A stretch of DNA of 64,000 bases from Heliocidaris tuberculata (GCA_025618425.1 CM046838.1:12094466-12158465); one strand, 5' to 3'; positions 21,952-35,284 are shown, counted from the stretch's first letter. A program made the numbers and translations. The notes: generated by a model from the letters alone, not told the origin.

Positions 21952-23667
21952 TAGTCCGGCAGATTGGTGAAATAATTGTGTACTTTTTCATAAAAGCATG
22001 AAATTTGGCATGTATGTAGAGTTTTTGATGCCGAAAAATTCTGGATATGGGGCCAACAAAATTCGGGCCCTGGGACCCGTTGTGCCCAATTTTTTTTTTT
22101 TAAAGTGGCCATCAGGGCTTTTTCCCTATAAAGTTGATGTAATCAAATCTAGTTTGATATGATGAAATATTTCAAGGCCTATAAAATCACAAGAATGCTT
22201 TAAATGCCCATTTTTCAAATAAAGTGCGATATATCAAAATATTATAAAGTCACTGATTTGTTGAATATAAGTAAAATGCTTCTAACTGTGATCAGTTGAC
22301 AGTTGCTTTTTAGTGGATCCCCCACATTTCCTCAGAAATTATGAATTTTTATAAATAATTCATTATAATAATTTATTTATATGTTCAGTGTACTTGTACA
22401 CTTATTAAGAAAAATGAATTTGTACATATATTTTTAATATTTTCTGTAATAATATCTGTAAAGCCATTGTCTTTTATTTCTGTTGGAAATGAAATAAATA
22501 TGAATTTGAATTTGACACAACGTCTTTGAAATCAATGAGATATGTGGCGCAGGTGCCCATTATGACCAAAAAAGGCCCCAAAATGCCCAAAATAATCCAT
22601 TTGCAATATAATTGTTTTATATCTTTGTTTCTAATTTCTAATGGTATAGACAACAATTTTGAAAGCGAGATTATATAAAAAGGCCCACTTTAGCAGGCCA
22701 CACATAGGCCCATCGATGGCCCATTCGAGACAACTAAATTTGATAAATTCCCTTACGGAGGTTGGCCAAATTCAACAGATTCAAAACAGCTGCCAAAGTG
22801 TTAAAATGCCTACTTGCATGTAACTTGAGTTTGGGATTTAAAGCAAAGCTATTTGCAAGCTGGTTATTGTATATGTTATAGGCAGAATTGTTGGGTCACT
22901 TCATTTCATCAAGATGGCCGTCACATTCAAAATGGCATCCGATGTGACTATTAGCATTTAAAAGTTAACGTTGTATCTGCAAACTTATAACTTGGCATAA
23001 AAGTGTGAAATTTAATACTGATTTGCTGGAAATTTATGTAAACAGAAAATATCAATCTAACGTTAAAACGTGTTTCTCTTCTTATTAAAGAGTTATTCAT
23101 GAACATTTAGTGATTTTGTGTGTTCGAAAAAAATGGGAGAGTTGTACGCTGCTACATCATAGTCACATTACCGGTTCGGCCAATTTGGAATTCAAATTTG
23201 TATAAGGATTACAACTTTCATATTGCTTGTCCGATTTTGTTCAAACATTTAACAATCTACTTCTCTGATTTTTCTGCTTTCTTTCAGAGCAATTTGCCAT
23301 TAAGGTTGGATGTCCCTTTAAAGAAAGACAGCCTGAATACATAATTCTTTTGCATATTAACCATTGTGCATTTTGATGCTTTATGCCAAAATGCAAAATT
23401 ATCAGTTGCAAATTTCATTTCAACGCTCATGCAGTATTTTTCAATTTGATAGCATTCTTGGAAATTAAATTCCTCACTATTTAAATTATTCAGCATTATA
23501 AGATTTACCTATACCTTGGTTTCACTGTGTCTCAACCAAATACTAGTATACCATTGTAACTCGCTTATGTCTATTTTAGGCAAAAAAGTTCCAACATCCA
23601 TAACTTTCTACCTACAAGATAAGCTTCAAGACACAGCCTAAACTTAATGCAAATAACCACATCTTAA

Positions 23668-24075
23668 CCCTTTCAAGACAAAATCTACCACATTTTGTGG
23701 TTTGGCTCAATAACTTTTGATTAAGAGCTCTAAAAAATATACCAGATGCATGAGTAGAAGGAGCAAAATTTTATGCACACACTGTCCATTTTTGTTGCAG
23801 GACTATACTGTGTTTGATGCCAGGAATTTTAAAAATGAGAATAAGCTCTGAAATCCTTAAATTGGCAACACATTGAGATGTTCCAAACCATTGTTTTTTC
23901 ATCGAAATTGGCAATTTTTTCAACGTTTTGACATGATGTTAACCATGTATATTGTTTTAGAAGATATTACACCTTATTAAAACCATGAAGCACTAAAGGA
24001 AAATTTCTATTGTTGCCAATTTGAAGAACAAAATGTGATCAATTTAGCCCTTAAATAATTCCTGTCCTGAAAGGG
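23668..24075. mobile_element. piggyBac-type MITE copy 1
   Basis: It starts CCCTTTCAAGACA and ends TGTCCTGAAAGGG, an inverted repeat, with TTAA on both sides (23664-23667 and 24076-24079). CCC termini and TTAA duplications are the hallmark of piggyBac elements. No coding sequence is present. Confidence 0.85.
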
Positions 24076-24393
24076 TTAAAACAGATCATTGGTCATTTTG
24101 AATATGATGGCCATCTTAATGAAATGAAGTGACCCTATACTAGGGTATTCTGCTTTATATAAAACATACTGCCTTGCCAATTATACTTTAATGCCCAAAC
24201 TCAAAGTTATATGCAAGTATGCATATTCAACACTTCAGGGGCAGTGTTGAATTAGGCAAACCTCTTGTGAGGGAAATAATGTGGGTTTTTTTTTTATATG
24301 ACCTTGATTTCCAAATAAATGTCTACCATTTAAAATTCAAAACAAATGTTTTCTAAAAATCTTATTTTGCAGATAAATTATTTGGGTATTTAA

Positions 24394-24800
24394 CCCTTTC
24401 AAGACAATTGACCACATTTTGTGGTTTGGCTCAATAACTTTTGATTCAGAGCCCTAAAAAATATACCAGATGCATGATTAGAAAGAACAAAAACTTCTAC
24501 ACACACTATGTTCATTTTTACTGCATGACCATATTGCATTTGATGCCAGGCATTTTAAAAAGGAGAATAAGCTTCAAAATCTTTAAATTGGCAACAACTT
24601 AAAAGGTTCAAAATCATTGTTTTTTATCAAAATTTGCAATTTTTCAACTTTTCAGCAAAATTGTTAACCATGTATATTGTTTTTTAAAACATCACACCTT
24701 ATTAGAACCATGTAGCTCTAAAAGAAAAATATTATTGTTGCCAATTTGAAGAACAAAATGTGATCAATTTAGTCCTTAAATAATTCCTGTCTTGAAAGGG
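24394..24800. mobile_element. piggyBac-type MITE copy 2
   Basis: It is 407 bp long, about 85 percent similar by eye to copy 1 and in the same orientation. The ends are CCCTTTCAAGACA and TGTCTTGAAAGGG, flanked by TTAA at 24390-24393 and 24801-24804. It is inserted into the right arm of the foldback element. Confidence 0.86.
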
Positions 24801-25225
24801 TTAAGGGCCCTTTTTTGGGTTATAATAGGCACCTAGCTGTGGCACATATGGTGTTGATTTAAAAGACGTATATTGACTGATCACAATTAAAAGCATTTTA
24901 CTCATATTCAACAAATCAGTGACTTTGGAAAAATGGGCACCTAAAGCATTTGTCTGATTTTCGAGGCCGGGAACTACTACATGATATTTCATTATATCAA
25001 ACTAGATCTGATTACATTAACTTTGAAGGGGAAAGACCCTGAGAGGGCCATCAAAAAAATGGACACAACGGGCCCAAGAGCCTGAATTTTTGTTGGCCCC
25101 ATATCCAGAATTATTTGGCGTAAAAAAAACTCTACCTCTCTACCGAAATGCATAATTTTATGCCTTTATGAAAAAGTGCACAATTCCATCGATTTTCTTG
25201 ATCAATCTGCTGGACTAGGAGTTCA

Positions 25226-26060
25226 AACCTGGATTCAAGTAAGCACGCTTTAAAAATACTGGCCTTTGTCTTTACTCTGGGTAAACATATTGATGCAAAA
25301 AACATATGAAAATATTGATTAAATCTGATTTTACCAATTTCATTTTCAAAACCTCGAAATAATTGTCTTTCATGCTATAGTAAATCTCGAACTGCTTGAG
25401 AAGTGAATGAGTTCATAGACATAGAACACGATTTTTTTAGTGCAATATCAAAATGACAAGGTTGTCTTTTCTTGTTGTATAGACAATAATCTTCCTTGAA
25501 TTGTCTATAAGGTTTACGACATGCTGTTCTTTTGGATATCAGTATTACCACGAGAGAAATAATTACAGCAATACATAAACATTTCTTGCTCATTTTCAAG
25601 TGAAATCATTATCGCCGACAAAGATCCCCATCATATTATACCGTCTATAAGATAATAATCTTCCCCGAATAATTCACGAACATTATTTGATTTTAAAATT
25701 ATGCCTAAATTAACAGTTAAAAGAAGACCTCTCCATTTCAACGACAGACTGAAGAAAAATGAATAATTTGGTTAAATAAACTTTATAACGCTGATAAAAA
25801 GCAATAATATATGAGTGCCAAAGATATCGCTTGTACATTGTCGGGCTCTCTATCAGAATCATGATTATTGTAAACACATCATGCTTTGATGATTCTTTAC
25901 ATTCGTCATGAAAGAGAATTCCAATATGAAATTTTGTACATACAATATGGGTATTGAATGAATCGACACGCTCTATGATACAACTCCATCGGAATAGCAT
26001 CATGTACATGTAAATAATATTATACACTGCACTTCTTAAACATGTTTGAGGGCAAGCACT
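25226..26060. other. Intergenic, no gene supported
   Basis: A minus-strand 74-codon ORF at 25375-25599 begins with a hydrophobic stretch and has several cysteines, but the first 100 bases resemble a decayed copy of the repeat at 29364-29465. I do not call it a gene. Confidence 0.5.
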
Positions 26061-26068
26061 TGTTCAAG

Positions 26069-26077
26069 TATATAAAG
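26069..26077 (+). promoter_or_regulatory. TATA box of gene B
   Basis: TATATAAAG lies about 280 bases before the first ATG of gene B and is the only good TATA element just upstream. It implies a start site near 26100 and a 5' UTR of about 250 bases. No other promoter element could be identified. Confidence 0.5.
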
Positions 26078-26350
26078 TGTTTGGGGTAGTGCGGTTTGCA
26101 GGGTCGTTTATGGAGCCATTTTCTATTCCTTTGTTGGAAGCGCTGCTAGTCTGAACAAAAAAAAAACTACCAGAAACTAGTCTCAATCGGAATGACGCTT
26201 ACGATAAATGTTCTAAAGCAGTTATTTAGAAGTATACAAAGATAAATACAGGAAAAAGAGCCGATACACCTGCTTGTATACTCGAGAGCTTAAAGACTTC
26301 GCAGGGGTGGCTGGATTTTTCCTTAGATCTCTGAAATTATTACAGGTTTA

Positions 26351-26405
26351 ATGAAGATGTCTTCCCTGAAAGGACTCTTAGTGATCGTTTTGTCTTGCTT
26401 ACAAG
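26351..26405 (+). CDS. Gene B exon 1: signal peptide
   Basis: Two in-frame ATG codons (26351 and 26357) open MKMSSLKGLLVIVLSCLQ, a typical secretory signal with a hydrophobic core. The exon ends in phase 1 before GTATGT. The first ATG was chosen because nothing distinguishes the two. Together with the TATA box it fixes the 5' end of the gene. Confidence 0.82.
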
Positions 26406-26639
26406 GTATGTAGAACCAAGGAGTTACTATAGGCAACTCATTGGCAGAACTTCGCAATGATAATTACTTATTTGTTTACTACGATGTTGTTGATGATGAT
26501 GCTACTGATATAAAAGTTTGGTTGATTGGTGGGTTTAATGATTTATTATATCTGACTGCAAAGAAAGCATGAGTATGCTTGTAAGAAAGGAACCGGATGA
26601 CCAAGAAATTTAAGTCCTATCCGAGGGACTTGGTAAGGA

Positions 26640-26736
26640 GAATTAATGCCAGTGTCCAAAGGGCACTAGCACATCGAATTGGTTTTGAACCTGGGACCTC
26701 TCGGTTACGAGACCATTGCTCTACCACTGAGCCACA
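26640..26736 (-). mobile_element. tRNA(Thr)-derived SINE
   Basis: On the minus strand the sequence begins GTGGCTCAGTGGTAGAGCAA, an A-box, and continues to GGTCTCGTAACCGAGAGG with a CGT anticodon-like loop and then a B-box-like GGTTCAAAACC. It lies in intron 1 of gene B. Mismatches in the stems argue against a working tRNA. Confidence 0.6.
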
Positions 26737-27088
26737 TAATGATGGTGCCTCATGGTGGTGATATTGATGATCATGATGAGATATAAAATTTCCATTCGAA
26801 TGTATAGAATTGTCTTTTGCCTTCATGCAGCCCTATTGTGTCAATGGTTGGATGCATTACCAAAAAATAGAATTATTATGTAATTATGCTTAGGGAAAAT
26901 GTGATTCCATTTTTCCTTGTCAGAGATTTCTCGGACTAGTACCATATCCCTGCACAAGAATCCTTGATTCGCGACTAGCTCTGAGTTACAAATGAATTTG
27001 AATGCGATCCGCAATATGATTAATTTCAAAAGATATGGAAGCAACCTGTCTGTTAATCCTTTAGTATTGTTTTTGTTGTTTATTGCAG

Positions 27089-30000
27089 TCAATGGTCAGT
27101 TATGTGACTCTCCAAACTGGTTGAACTATAAGGACTCACAATACTATATAGTTAACATACTCAGGTCATATGTTGATGCCATGGCGTATTGCCGGGAACA
27201 GGGAGGTGACCTGGCTATCATCACCTCAAAAGAACTAAACGTAAGTTACCCTTTTTAATGTGTCATTGAAGGAGATTTACCAACCCTCACAAAAGGAAAT
27301 AAGTTTAATAGCAGTACTTTTCAATGAAATAACAATATCATTAATAAATGATAATATGAATATTAATCAGTTGTCACACGAAGAGAGCAAACGAGAGTTG
27401 CGACGTTTCGACCGCTATCTGCTAGTCTTCGTCAGGCAATGAGGACATAAGTCTTGTATTGTACTACCACGATGATCAACATCTTCCGCAATATGAATAT
27501 TCTTGATCTTAAGGAAAATTAATAACTATAATGACGGATGATAAAGGTAATTTAAACTGAATTACTTAATGATTGATAAGATGATAAATATATACTAGTT
27601 TATTACCCAGATCAGTAAGTTAATTGTCAAGTATGTATATGATTTCAGAAAATAGTTAATATATGTTCAAGATCAATGGAATGAATATTGATTAAATTCA
27701 AAGTTTGCAATTGTGATGCTATCTGTGATGTCATAATCACGCGTGTACACACAGAGAAAATTCATATACTGTCCGTAGGAACAAGAAAGAGGTTTCCTTA
27801 AGTTTCTGATTGGTTTGCTTTGAACATCGATTAATATGTTGCTCGACTGTGCCTCCCAGAAAAAAAGTTAACAGTCAGAAAGAATCTCCCCATATAAATA
27901 TATCGAAATATTTAAAGCAAAATTGCACACCTGTGAATAGCTTAGGGTCTATTAAATGTCACCTAAAGATCTGGCGACATTTTACGATCGAGTGAGCAAA
28001 GGTCACTTTTGTGAAAAGATGCAAAATCCAGACTTCACAACAATTGGTATTTGTTCTGGCTGGTATCAGCGAAGTTGAGAGTCATGAAGAGGCTTAGAAA
28101 TGTTTATATTTGATCAGTAATAGACAATTTATGAAGGAACACGTTTTGTTTTCTATTATGTACTAACCTAGCTAGTGAGCAATTAACTGCTTTATTGAAT
28201 GTCTTGAAATATTAATTTTGAGAAATTTGTAATTCAAGCTGGCTTTCTCAGTCAACCATAAAATTTTGATGGGATATGTTAGGACATACAGAAAATGCCT
28301 TCTTTCATATATTGCCTTTTAATGATCAGAATACAAAAAATCTAAGCCTTTTTAAGACTCCCAACTTTGCAGATACCAGCGATAACCGATACAAATATTT
28401 TTTTTTTCTTTTCAAGATTTTATTTATCAACTCATTTAATAGATACGTAGCACATTCATTAAAAAAAAGAGATTTGAAAGTAACATACATTCTAAACACT
28501 TATTAACCTACATGTATTATATCAGTTTCATGAATGTTTGACCCAAAACGTTCCATTTTGTCTATGTACAAATCGTTTGCACCATATCACAACAATGGCT
28601 TTTGCTCACTCAAGCGTAAAATATTATTAGATGTTTTGGTTTCACTTTATAGGGCCGTCAGCTAGCTATCCATTTAATGAACATATCTTGAAATGTTCAG
28701 TTGGGGAGACTTTTCTAACAGTGAACTTTTGACGGTTCTCAAATTTGTAACTACCAGCCAGAACGAATGCCAATTCTTGTCAAGTCTGAATTAAAATATT
28801 GCCGGATTAAAAAAAAAAGTAATTTGAGAAGAGACCCTAAGCCGTGTAAACTCTCCACAGGTATGACTTTTTTTCTGGGACGCACTGTACAACTGTCAAG
28901 GACAGGGGCGTAGATAGCGGTTGGGGGGTATGCATCCCCAACTTTTCAGGTGGGGGGGGGTGTACAAAGATCCCCCCAGGTTTCACCCCCATCAAAAAAA
29001 AAAAAAAAAAAAGATTATGGTAGAAAATACACATTTCTATTATAATATGTTGTACATAAATATAATTTGATATATTATATCTATCAGTATTATTCAAATT
29101 TATATATTCTATATTTCAATATGGATATTATTTTTTAAATTTACAATATTGTATGGCGAAAGTGCCCAAGTCTGCGCAGTGCCCTTGTCTGCGCACACGC
29201 GTAGATGCACGATTCTGATAAAACAAAACACGCAACGATCACAAACTTTTCATCTTTATCCTAGCGATAGGTATTCATGCAAAAACACGAGTCAAAATAT
29301 TACCAAAAAAAAAGGTCTTAATTCAGATATTTTATTCTCAAGCCTCAAAATGTTGTCTTTTACGTCAAAACTCCCGAACTGCGTATGAAATGAATGAGTG
29401 CGCAGACATGGGCACTATTTTTTTTTTTTAAAGTTGAAATGACACGGCCGCCGTTTCTTGTGAAAATAGCATTAATTTTGCTCTAATTTTTGATGAGATT
29501 TTTTGCAAAATTGCTCTTTAGAATATCAGGAATAATATAGAATTAAGAAAATAAGAAATTCTTGTTCATTCCTCAGGTCAAAATCTTAGGTGCGCAGACA
29601 TAGGGCTCCCATCATATATTTATATCAATTTATTAATATTTATCTACAATTCTCTCGTTGCTTCTGATTTTTCCCAATATATTTTTACACTACTAGAAAT
29701 TTAAAAACATCTACTTCAAATTATATAACATGGGTATTGATCTGGGAGGGATATGGAGGTATAATTTTAAAAAAATTGAAGTGGGGGGGGGGGGTTGCCT
29801 GTGTTACTATTCCCAAATATATTTTCAAACGATCTTTTTAAAGCCATAATTCGGAAAAAAATTATTTAGTACATGTAATTATTCTCGATTTAGGGGGTTC
29901 AATAGGTAACTTTCCACTATAATGCAGTTTTGCCACACTCTTGTTATTAGTAATACAATTTTCAAAATTGAAATGAAAATATAGTCATAGGAATCGAATG

Positions 30001-33000
30001 TGATGGGAAAAGAGGGAATATATCACCCCCAGTATTTATCGAGGATGATGACCTGTGTCATCATCACCCAAATATACAGAGAAGAATGATGAAATGACAA
30101 TCATAATATGTAGACTCATTCAGAAGCACCGCTCCGGGGGCTGCATGTGGGCACAGTGCCCAGTGGCGGAGATTTGTTACGCAATTCTATTCATCATGGG
30201 GGGGGGGGGGGCGACCTATTGTTACGTCCCCCTCTGATGAAAAGAATTTCCTGCATATTTATGCCCATGACAGTGCCCCTAATTTCCCCTTTAACTTCAG
30301 ATAAGTACCCCCATTTTTCTTTCGAATAAGTTCCCGTTCCATATTCTTATAAGTGCCCATTTTGATAATTACACCTCATCCCTCACCTTACCTTTGATAA
30401 ATGCTCCTATTATCCCTTTTAATCCATTTTATCCCTTTTAATATAACAAGTCATTTTTTTTCTTTGTAATATATAGGCACTGATTTAATTTTTATACTTT
30501 ATAAGAACATATTTCCATTCTTATAAATGCCCTTTTTCAGGTGTGATTTGAGCCCCTTTTCACCTCTGATAATTGCCTTTTCTACCTTTTCTACACATTC
30601 ATTTATTTTTCTAATAAGTGTCCTTTTCCCCATGAGAAGTACCATGTTTCCTTTTCTATAACATGTGCCCCTAATCCAAAGTGACTTAGAACCAATATTC
30701 CCAAATGCTCTCTCGTATTAAAAGTATAGCTTATTAAATAAATTTTCATTGTGAAATTTTGCAAATTAAACCCCATCAGAATTATGTTTCCCCGTTTTTA
30801 TATTATAATGTATTTGCGACCTCACAAATTTTGAATATTGTTTGCTTGCTCGCTTCGCTCGCTCGCTCAGTATTCATATCATACTACAAAACTGCAAAAT
30901 ATGATGCTATAAAGTTGTATCTCGGACATGTAAAGAGAAAAAAAGAAAGTTCATTGTCAATGTATGTACGTACATGAACAAGAGAATTCAGTTTCCTAAC
31001 ATGGCTTTGTACTGGGATCATTATGTATATGTTTGTGTAAGGTTACGTCTCCAGCCAAGTTGCTCCTTGTCTGTATAGAAAAGGGAGCACCAACCGGCTA
31101 ATAAATGTGTTGGAAAACACAATCGAGTGAGAAGCTTGTGCCAATCCCTTGTCCCCTGTTTCAATCCCGATTCAATATCTCATTCGCTGTCGATGTCACT
31201 GTTTGGTATTACACAGGATTTCGTCGTTTCTCTTTGTAATGTGTTGTGTTTTTTCCCCCCTTCCGTTTAAAACAGGCATTTCTGGTTACCTATACATATA
31301 AGACTAGCAGGTATATATCTAATTATTGGATCGGCCTATCAAATGACAAAGACGGTGACGGAGAATTCTCCTGGATCAACAACACCCAATCAGGGTAAAC
31401 TTACGATTATTAAGGCAATTTAACTGCAATTTATTTGTACTTACGAGTTTCCCATCATGTATGACAGAATCAAATTAAAAATTTCGTCCAGTATTGCATT
31501 ATTATTTTGGTTAGTTCTTCCCCTGATGGCCTGTCGGTTCTTAGTAAAGTTCTGTACAACATTATATAGAAGGATAAGTTCTTATTGCCTATTCCTACAC
31601 TTTTTTTTTTCAATGATCTTGATTCCACTCAATAATCATACATAAATCATAAATCAACATTTCAATGAAAGTATATAACAAATAAAGCACATTATCATGT
31701 AACATCTTCTTTAAATAGATAACTGAAATTCAAAACTATGAAGAAAGCATTGAATGAAATCTTTTCATTAAATAGTCCCCGCCCCCTCCATGAACATGGG
31801 AAACAATATTTGATTTTGATTTGAAATTAACATTTATTTCCTTCTCGTCAGGAACAGTGTAAAATAAAACGAGATAATACATTTGTAACATTGCTGTCAA
31901 CATATAGTACAATATACATAGTAAATAATTCAGAGAACAGAAGGAGGCGAAAACCCGAAAAGCAAAGCTTGTGTTGGGAAACGCCCGTAAAAAATTTATA
32001 TCATATAACTGCATATACATTGTACTGGCCTCCCTACACCCAAACCCCTACCCACTTCACACACCACACACACACACACACACCCACACACACACACTTT
32101 TTTTTTTCTTTTTAAACACACATGCACACGTTGGTATCAATATGCCTATACAGGCCTAGCGCTACGGTACAATTTGCATCTCATTAACCCCTGGTTTATT
32201 TTGAATTACCAACGGACTTCTAGCTCAGTGCGTGCGTGTGGTCATCACAATGGCAAAACAAGGAACTTTAAATTGCGCCTCTGTTTTGGCGATTTATGAG
32301 CTGAAACTTCCCACATGAACTAATTTGTAGTTATAAATGATTGTCTGCAAAAATCCTGAAATATGATGACTGCTTCGTCGAGTTATAGCAACATTTTGAA
32401 ATGAAAACGTCAAAAAACTATGTGTCTATTTTTTTCTGACACAAGTCTACCCCTGCATATATATTCATGAAACTTCATTTCCTTATTCGGGGGTGTATAT
32501 TCCTTATTTAGACAAAGTTTCGCTGATGCGACTTCTTTCTTTGCAGAGATACTACGTCTTTTTCACACGATATCTTGCAGCAATTTAGAGCAGCAAATTA
32601 TGCGCAGTGATGCCAAATTCACGATCTGCACATACGATATTCATGAGTCAGCCGTAGTCAGCTCATTCATAGACTGCGCATGCGCATGGCCCATGGAGCA
32701 CTCGGAGCTCTCGCGCACAGAGCTCAGCCCTACACAGATTTCAACGCATGGGACGTGGTTGTAATATTTTTCTGTTATGTCAGCCTCGGCGATCTGACAC
32801 CGAGATCCTTTTTTTCTGACACAACTCTATGCGGAAAATTCACCTCAAGTAAATACCATACGATTGTAGAAAAATGTACAATAAAGTGATTCATGACAGT
32901 GATTTTCTTGCGAATCTAGCCGAAATGAGGAATTTTAGGAGAAGTTTAACAGGTAAAATATTCTGTTTTTAACCGAAGAAATATCGCTAAAATTTCATAT

Positions 33001-33368
33001 TTTCCGTTGGCCGAGCTTTGAATTTGCAGTATTGTTGTGAAAGATACATCTATATTTAATAATTTTTATTTCGAACTGTATGTTTACAAAAAGTGGTGTT
33101 TAATACATTATTTTTCAGCTTGCATTTGTAAACAACTTTACGTAAATCGTGGGAAAATGCAAGAACTGGTGAGGTCAAAGGGGGTCAACTCAATGGACAA
33201 TCGCTCGCTAATTATAGGGCTAGTCCCCGACTGTATAGCACTTCATTTAGATGTACGATAAAAGAGCAATGTGGATAAAATGCCTTGCTCAAGGGCAGAA
33301 GTGCCGTGCCGGGGATCGAACGCCCGATCCTCGCATCTCCAGTCAAGCGCCTTAAACCACTGGACCAC

Positions 33369-33456
<88 letters not shown>

Positions 33457-33753
33457 ACTGACTCATGGATACCGCCCTCAATCCTGCTGTTTTCTAGCTT
33501 CCTTTTTCATGTTGTATTTCACTATCGTTAAGCTTTTAAATTCTTTTATTGCTTTTGTTATCATGAATATAATACTCTTTTAAACAACAACTTTATCTTG
33601 AAAGGTTTTCCAACTGGCTGTCACCTCCATCGGAGTCGGCTGAAGATCACTGTGTATATTTGATGTCTGCTTATTCCAAGACTCCTGGACAAGGAAAATG
33701 GCAAGCGGGTGAATGTTCAGAAAGGCTACGTCATATCTGTCAACGTCCTAAGG
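27089..33753 (+). CDS. Gene B exons: lectin domain 1
   Basis: Exons 27089-27240, 31276-31394 and 33605-33753 form the first C-type lectin-like domain. They read CDSPNWLNYKDSQYYIV and CREQGGDLAIITSKELN, then SNYWIGLSNDKDGDGEFSWI, then FSNWLSPPSESAEDHC and KWQAGECSERLRHICQ. WIGL and the cysteine pairs are present; EPN/QPD and WND are not. The introns hold several MITEs. Confidence 0.87.
27845..28887. mobile_element. Mariner-type MITE with ~250-bp inverted arms
   Basis: The right end is the complement of CAGTGCGTCCCAGAAAAAAA. The left end (CTGTGCCTCCCAGAAAAAAA) is decayed but continues in an imperfect inverted copy of the right arm, including GGCTTAGGGTCT and GTTCTGGCTGGTA. No coding sequence is present. 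It lies in the intron of lectin domain 1 of gene B. Confidence 0.7.
29161..29416. mobile_element. 256-bp MITE with 18-bp terminal inverted repeats
   Basis: AGTGCCCAAGTCTGCGCA at 29161-29178 matches the reverse complement of 29399-29416 at 17 of 18 positions. An internal GTCTGCGCA copy follows shortly after the left end. A decayed relative of the right end lies near 25385-25475. Confidence 0.65.
30240..30720. repeat. Degenerate tandem repeat around ATAAGTGCCC
   Basis: Variants of ATAAGTGCCCNTTTT recur roughly every 30-50 bases (AATAAGTTCCC, ATAAGTGCCCATTTT, ATAAATGCCC, TAATAAGTGTCC). The spacing is irregular, so this is an old, decayed array. Confidence 0.5.
33268..33368 (-). mobile_element. 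tRNA-derived SINE
   Basis: Minus-strand GTGGTCCAGTGGTTTAAGGC is followed by a B box, GTTCGATCCCC, and then CCCTTGAGCAAGGCATTTT, a typical SINE body. The head abuts a (CA)n microsatellite. Confidence 0.62.
33367..33453. repeat. (CA)n(CT)n microsatellite
   Basis: A CA run is followed by a CT run, next to the SINE head, in the intron before exon 33605 of gene B. Confidence 0.95.
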
Positions 33754-34106
33754 GTGAGTAAAATACCCCATAGCTTTTAAAGTCTTTCGAAATTACATAA
33801 CTACCAAAACGAAAAGTTTCTACTTCCTTAGTTTACATTACAACAAAAAGTGATGACATGACTTTAACAAAATAAATAATGATAAAACTATTGTGCAATT
33901 AGAGTTATGAATGAAGGAAATTTGGTATAAGAAAAGATTATCACCTTTACCCGAAAATAATGTAATTCCTTTCCATTTCAATGTATTTCATGTATTATGA
34001 TTCTGTTTTCATAACACAGAATGACTTAAAACATATGTACAGAAAGCGAAACAAAAGATTCTCGGATAAAACAGAAAGACTTGTAAAATGTCAGTTACTT
34101 CATGTA

Positions 34107-35147
34107 CAGTATGTCCCTAAAAATAATTACAATCGGACTTTCAGCATCAATTAATTTCAAAATAGAGAATCATTCTGAAGAGGGTCCAGGATTGTGAAAA
34201 TATAACTAATTATCTCTATCTCAGTGAATACCCCATGCGATTTGGTTCAGTAGTCACGAAGAAATAGGGATTTTCGTAACGTATGTCATAAGTCCCTTCC
34301 ATCCAAGATTTGACACAGGGGAGACGCTCAAATGGCAATGAACAATTTCACACTCCTTTCAGATGGTTTGAAAAGGAACTTACTGGTTTTTTTCTGTTAT
34401 AATTTTTATGGCAATACTTCATTTATCATCATAATAATCATCGTTTTTGTTGTTATTTCTAAGGTCATTTACATATACTTTTCCAATACAAAATAAATCA
34501 TGAATGTAAAAAGATAAGCAGTTTGCAGAGTTTCAAATATGTTACATACCCGCTAACATTCAATAGGAATAAAATAGAAATCTTGTAAGGCAAAATTAGG
34601 AATAGTGTATATTTTATGCTTTCACAAAGATTTTTTTCATGAAAAGAGGGGAACCTAGGGCTCCTCACATGATTATTAAGACAAACATAAGAATCATTCC
34701 ACTAAAATAGGAATGGTTGACAGGTATAATGTTAGTCATTTGTAATTGAAAGTGAATGATTAAACAAAATTATGAACCTGTTTAATAAAATGGCTTGTCT
34801 GGATCCTTTTAGGAAGATATTATTTACATGATTACCGGTACTTACCTTTGTTATAATGGTATGCAAAGAATTTGAATATGTTCATAAACATGTCTATTAT
34901 GAACAAAATATTTCCATTCATGTAGATGCCAAGAACGTTTAAGTAACAAAAGATGGAAGAAAGAGACCCATGACATGCTTCACAAAAATCCCTATTTCTT
35001 CGTGATTACTGGACTAAATCGGACCGGGTCTTCACTGACTGGTAGAGAAATAGTTATAGTTTTCATAATCCAGTATGACTTTTCATATTGAAGAAACTCT
35101 GTATTTCGTATGGATACCTAAATGCCAGTTTTTTCTGGGACATACTG
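34107..35147. mobile_element. Mariner-type MITE, ~1.04 kb
   Basis: The left end is CAGTATGTCCCTAAAAATAA and the right end is the complement of CAGTATGTCCCAGAAAAAAC, both flanked by TA. The inner sequence is an imperfect inverted repeat (CTATTTCTTCGTGA near 34985 against its complement near 34255). No transposase is present. Confidence 0.75.
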
Positions 35148-35284
35148 TATTATGATTTCATGTACATAAAACGAAACATAGATAAAGAGACGTTTAAATA
35201 GCAAGTGAGAAAAGTATACTTAACTATACATGTACCTCACAAACTAGCTTCTTTGTATCTACATTTTTCTAATAATTTCCTTAT

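Larger units (their letters stand above)
21945..25225. mobile_element. 3.3-kb foldback element with ~1-kb inverted arms
   Basis: Sequence 21945-22945 is matched in reverse complement by about 24090-25225. Examples are CTGGATATGGGGCCAACAAA on the left and its complement near 25090-25110, and GGGTCACTTCATTTCAT at about 22893 against its complement near 24120. The right arm is interrupted by a 407-bp MITE (24394-24800) and the loop holds another (23668-24075). I saw no transposase. The class is unknown. Confidence 0.78.

Noticed and set aside
25375..25599. Minus-strand 74-codon ORF with a signal-like start and several cysteines just upstream of gene B
   Set aside because: Its 3' part resembles a decayed repeat also seen at 29364-29465, and nothing supports transcription. 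It could be a small secreted peptide but the evidence is too weak.
28900..29000. CAGGGGCGTAGATAGCGG stretch with G runs as another hAT MITE
   Set aside because: Only one end resembles the family; no second end or 8-bp duplication was found.
7434..33453. Alternating (TA)n, (GT)n and (CA)n tracts as regulatory Z-DNA elements
   Set aside because: They are ordinary microsatellites, common in this kind of genome, with no consistent place relative to the genes.
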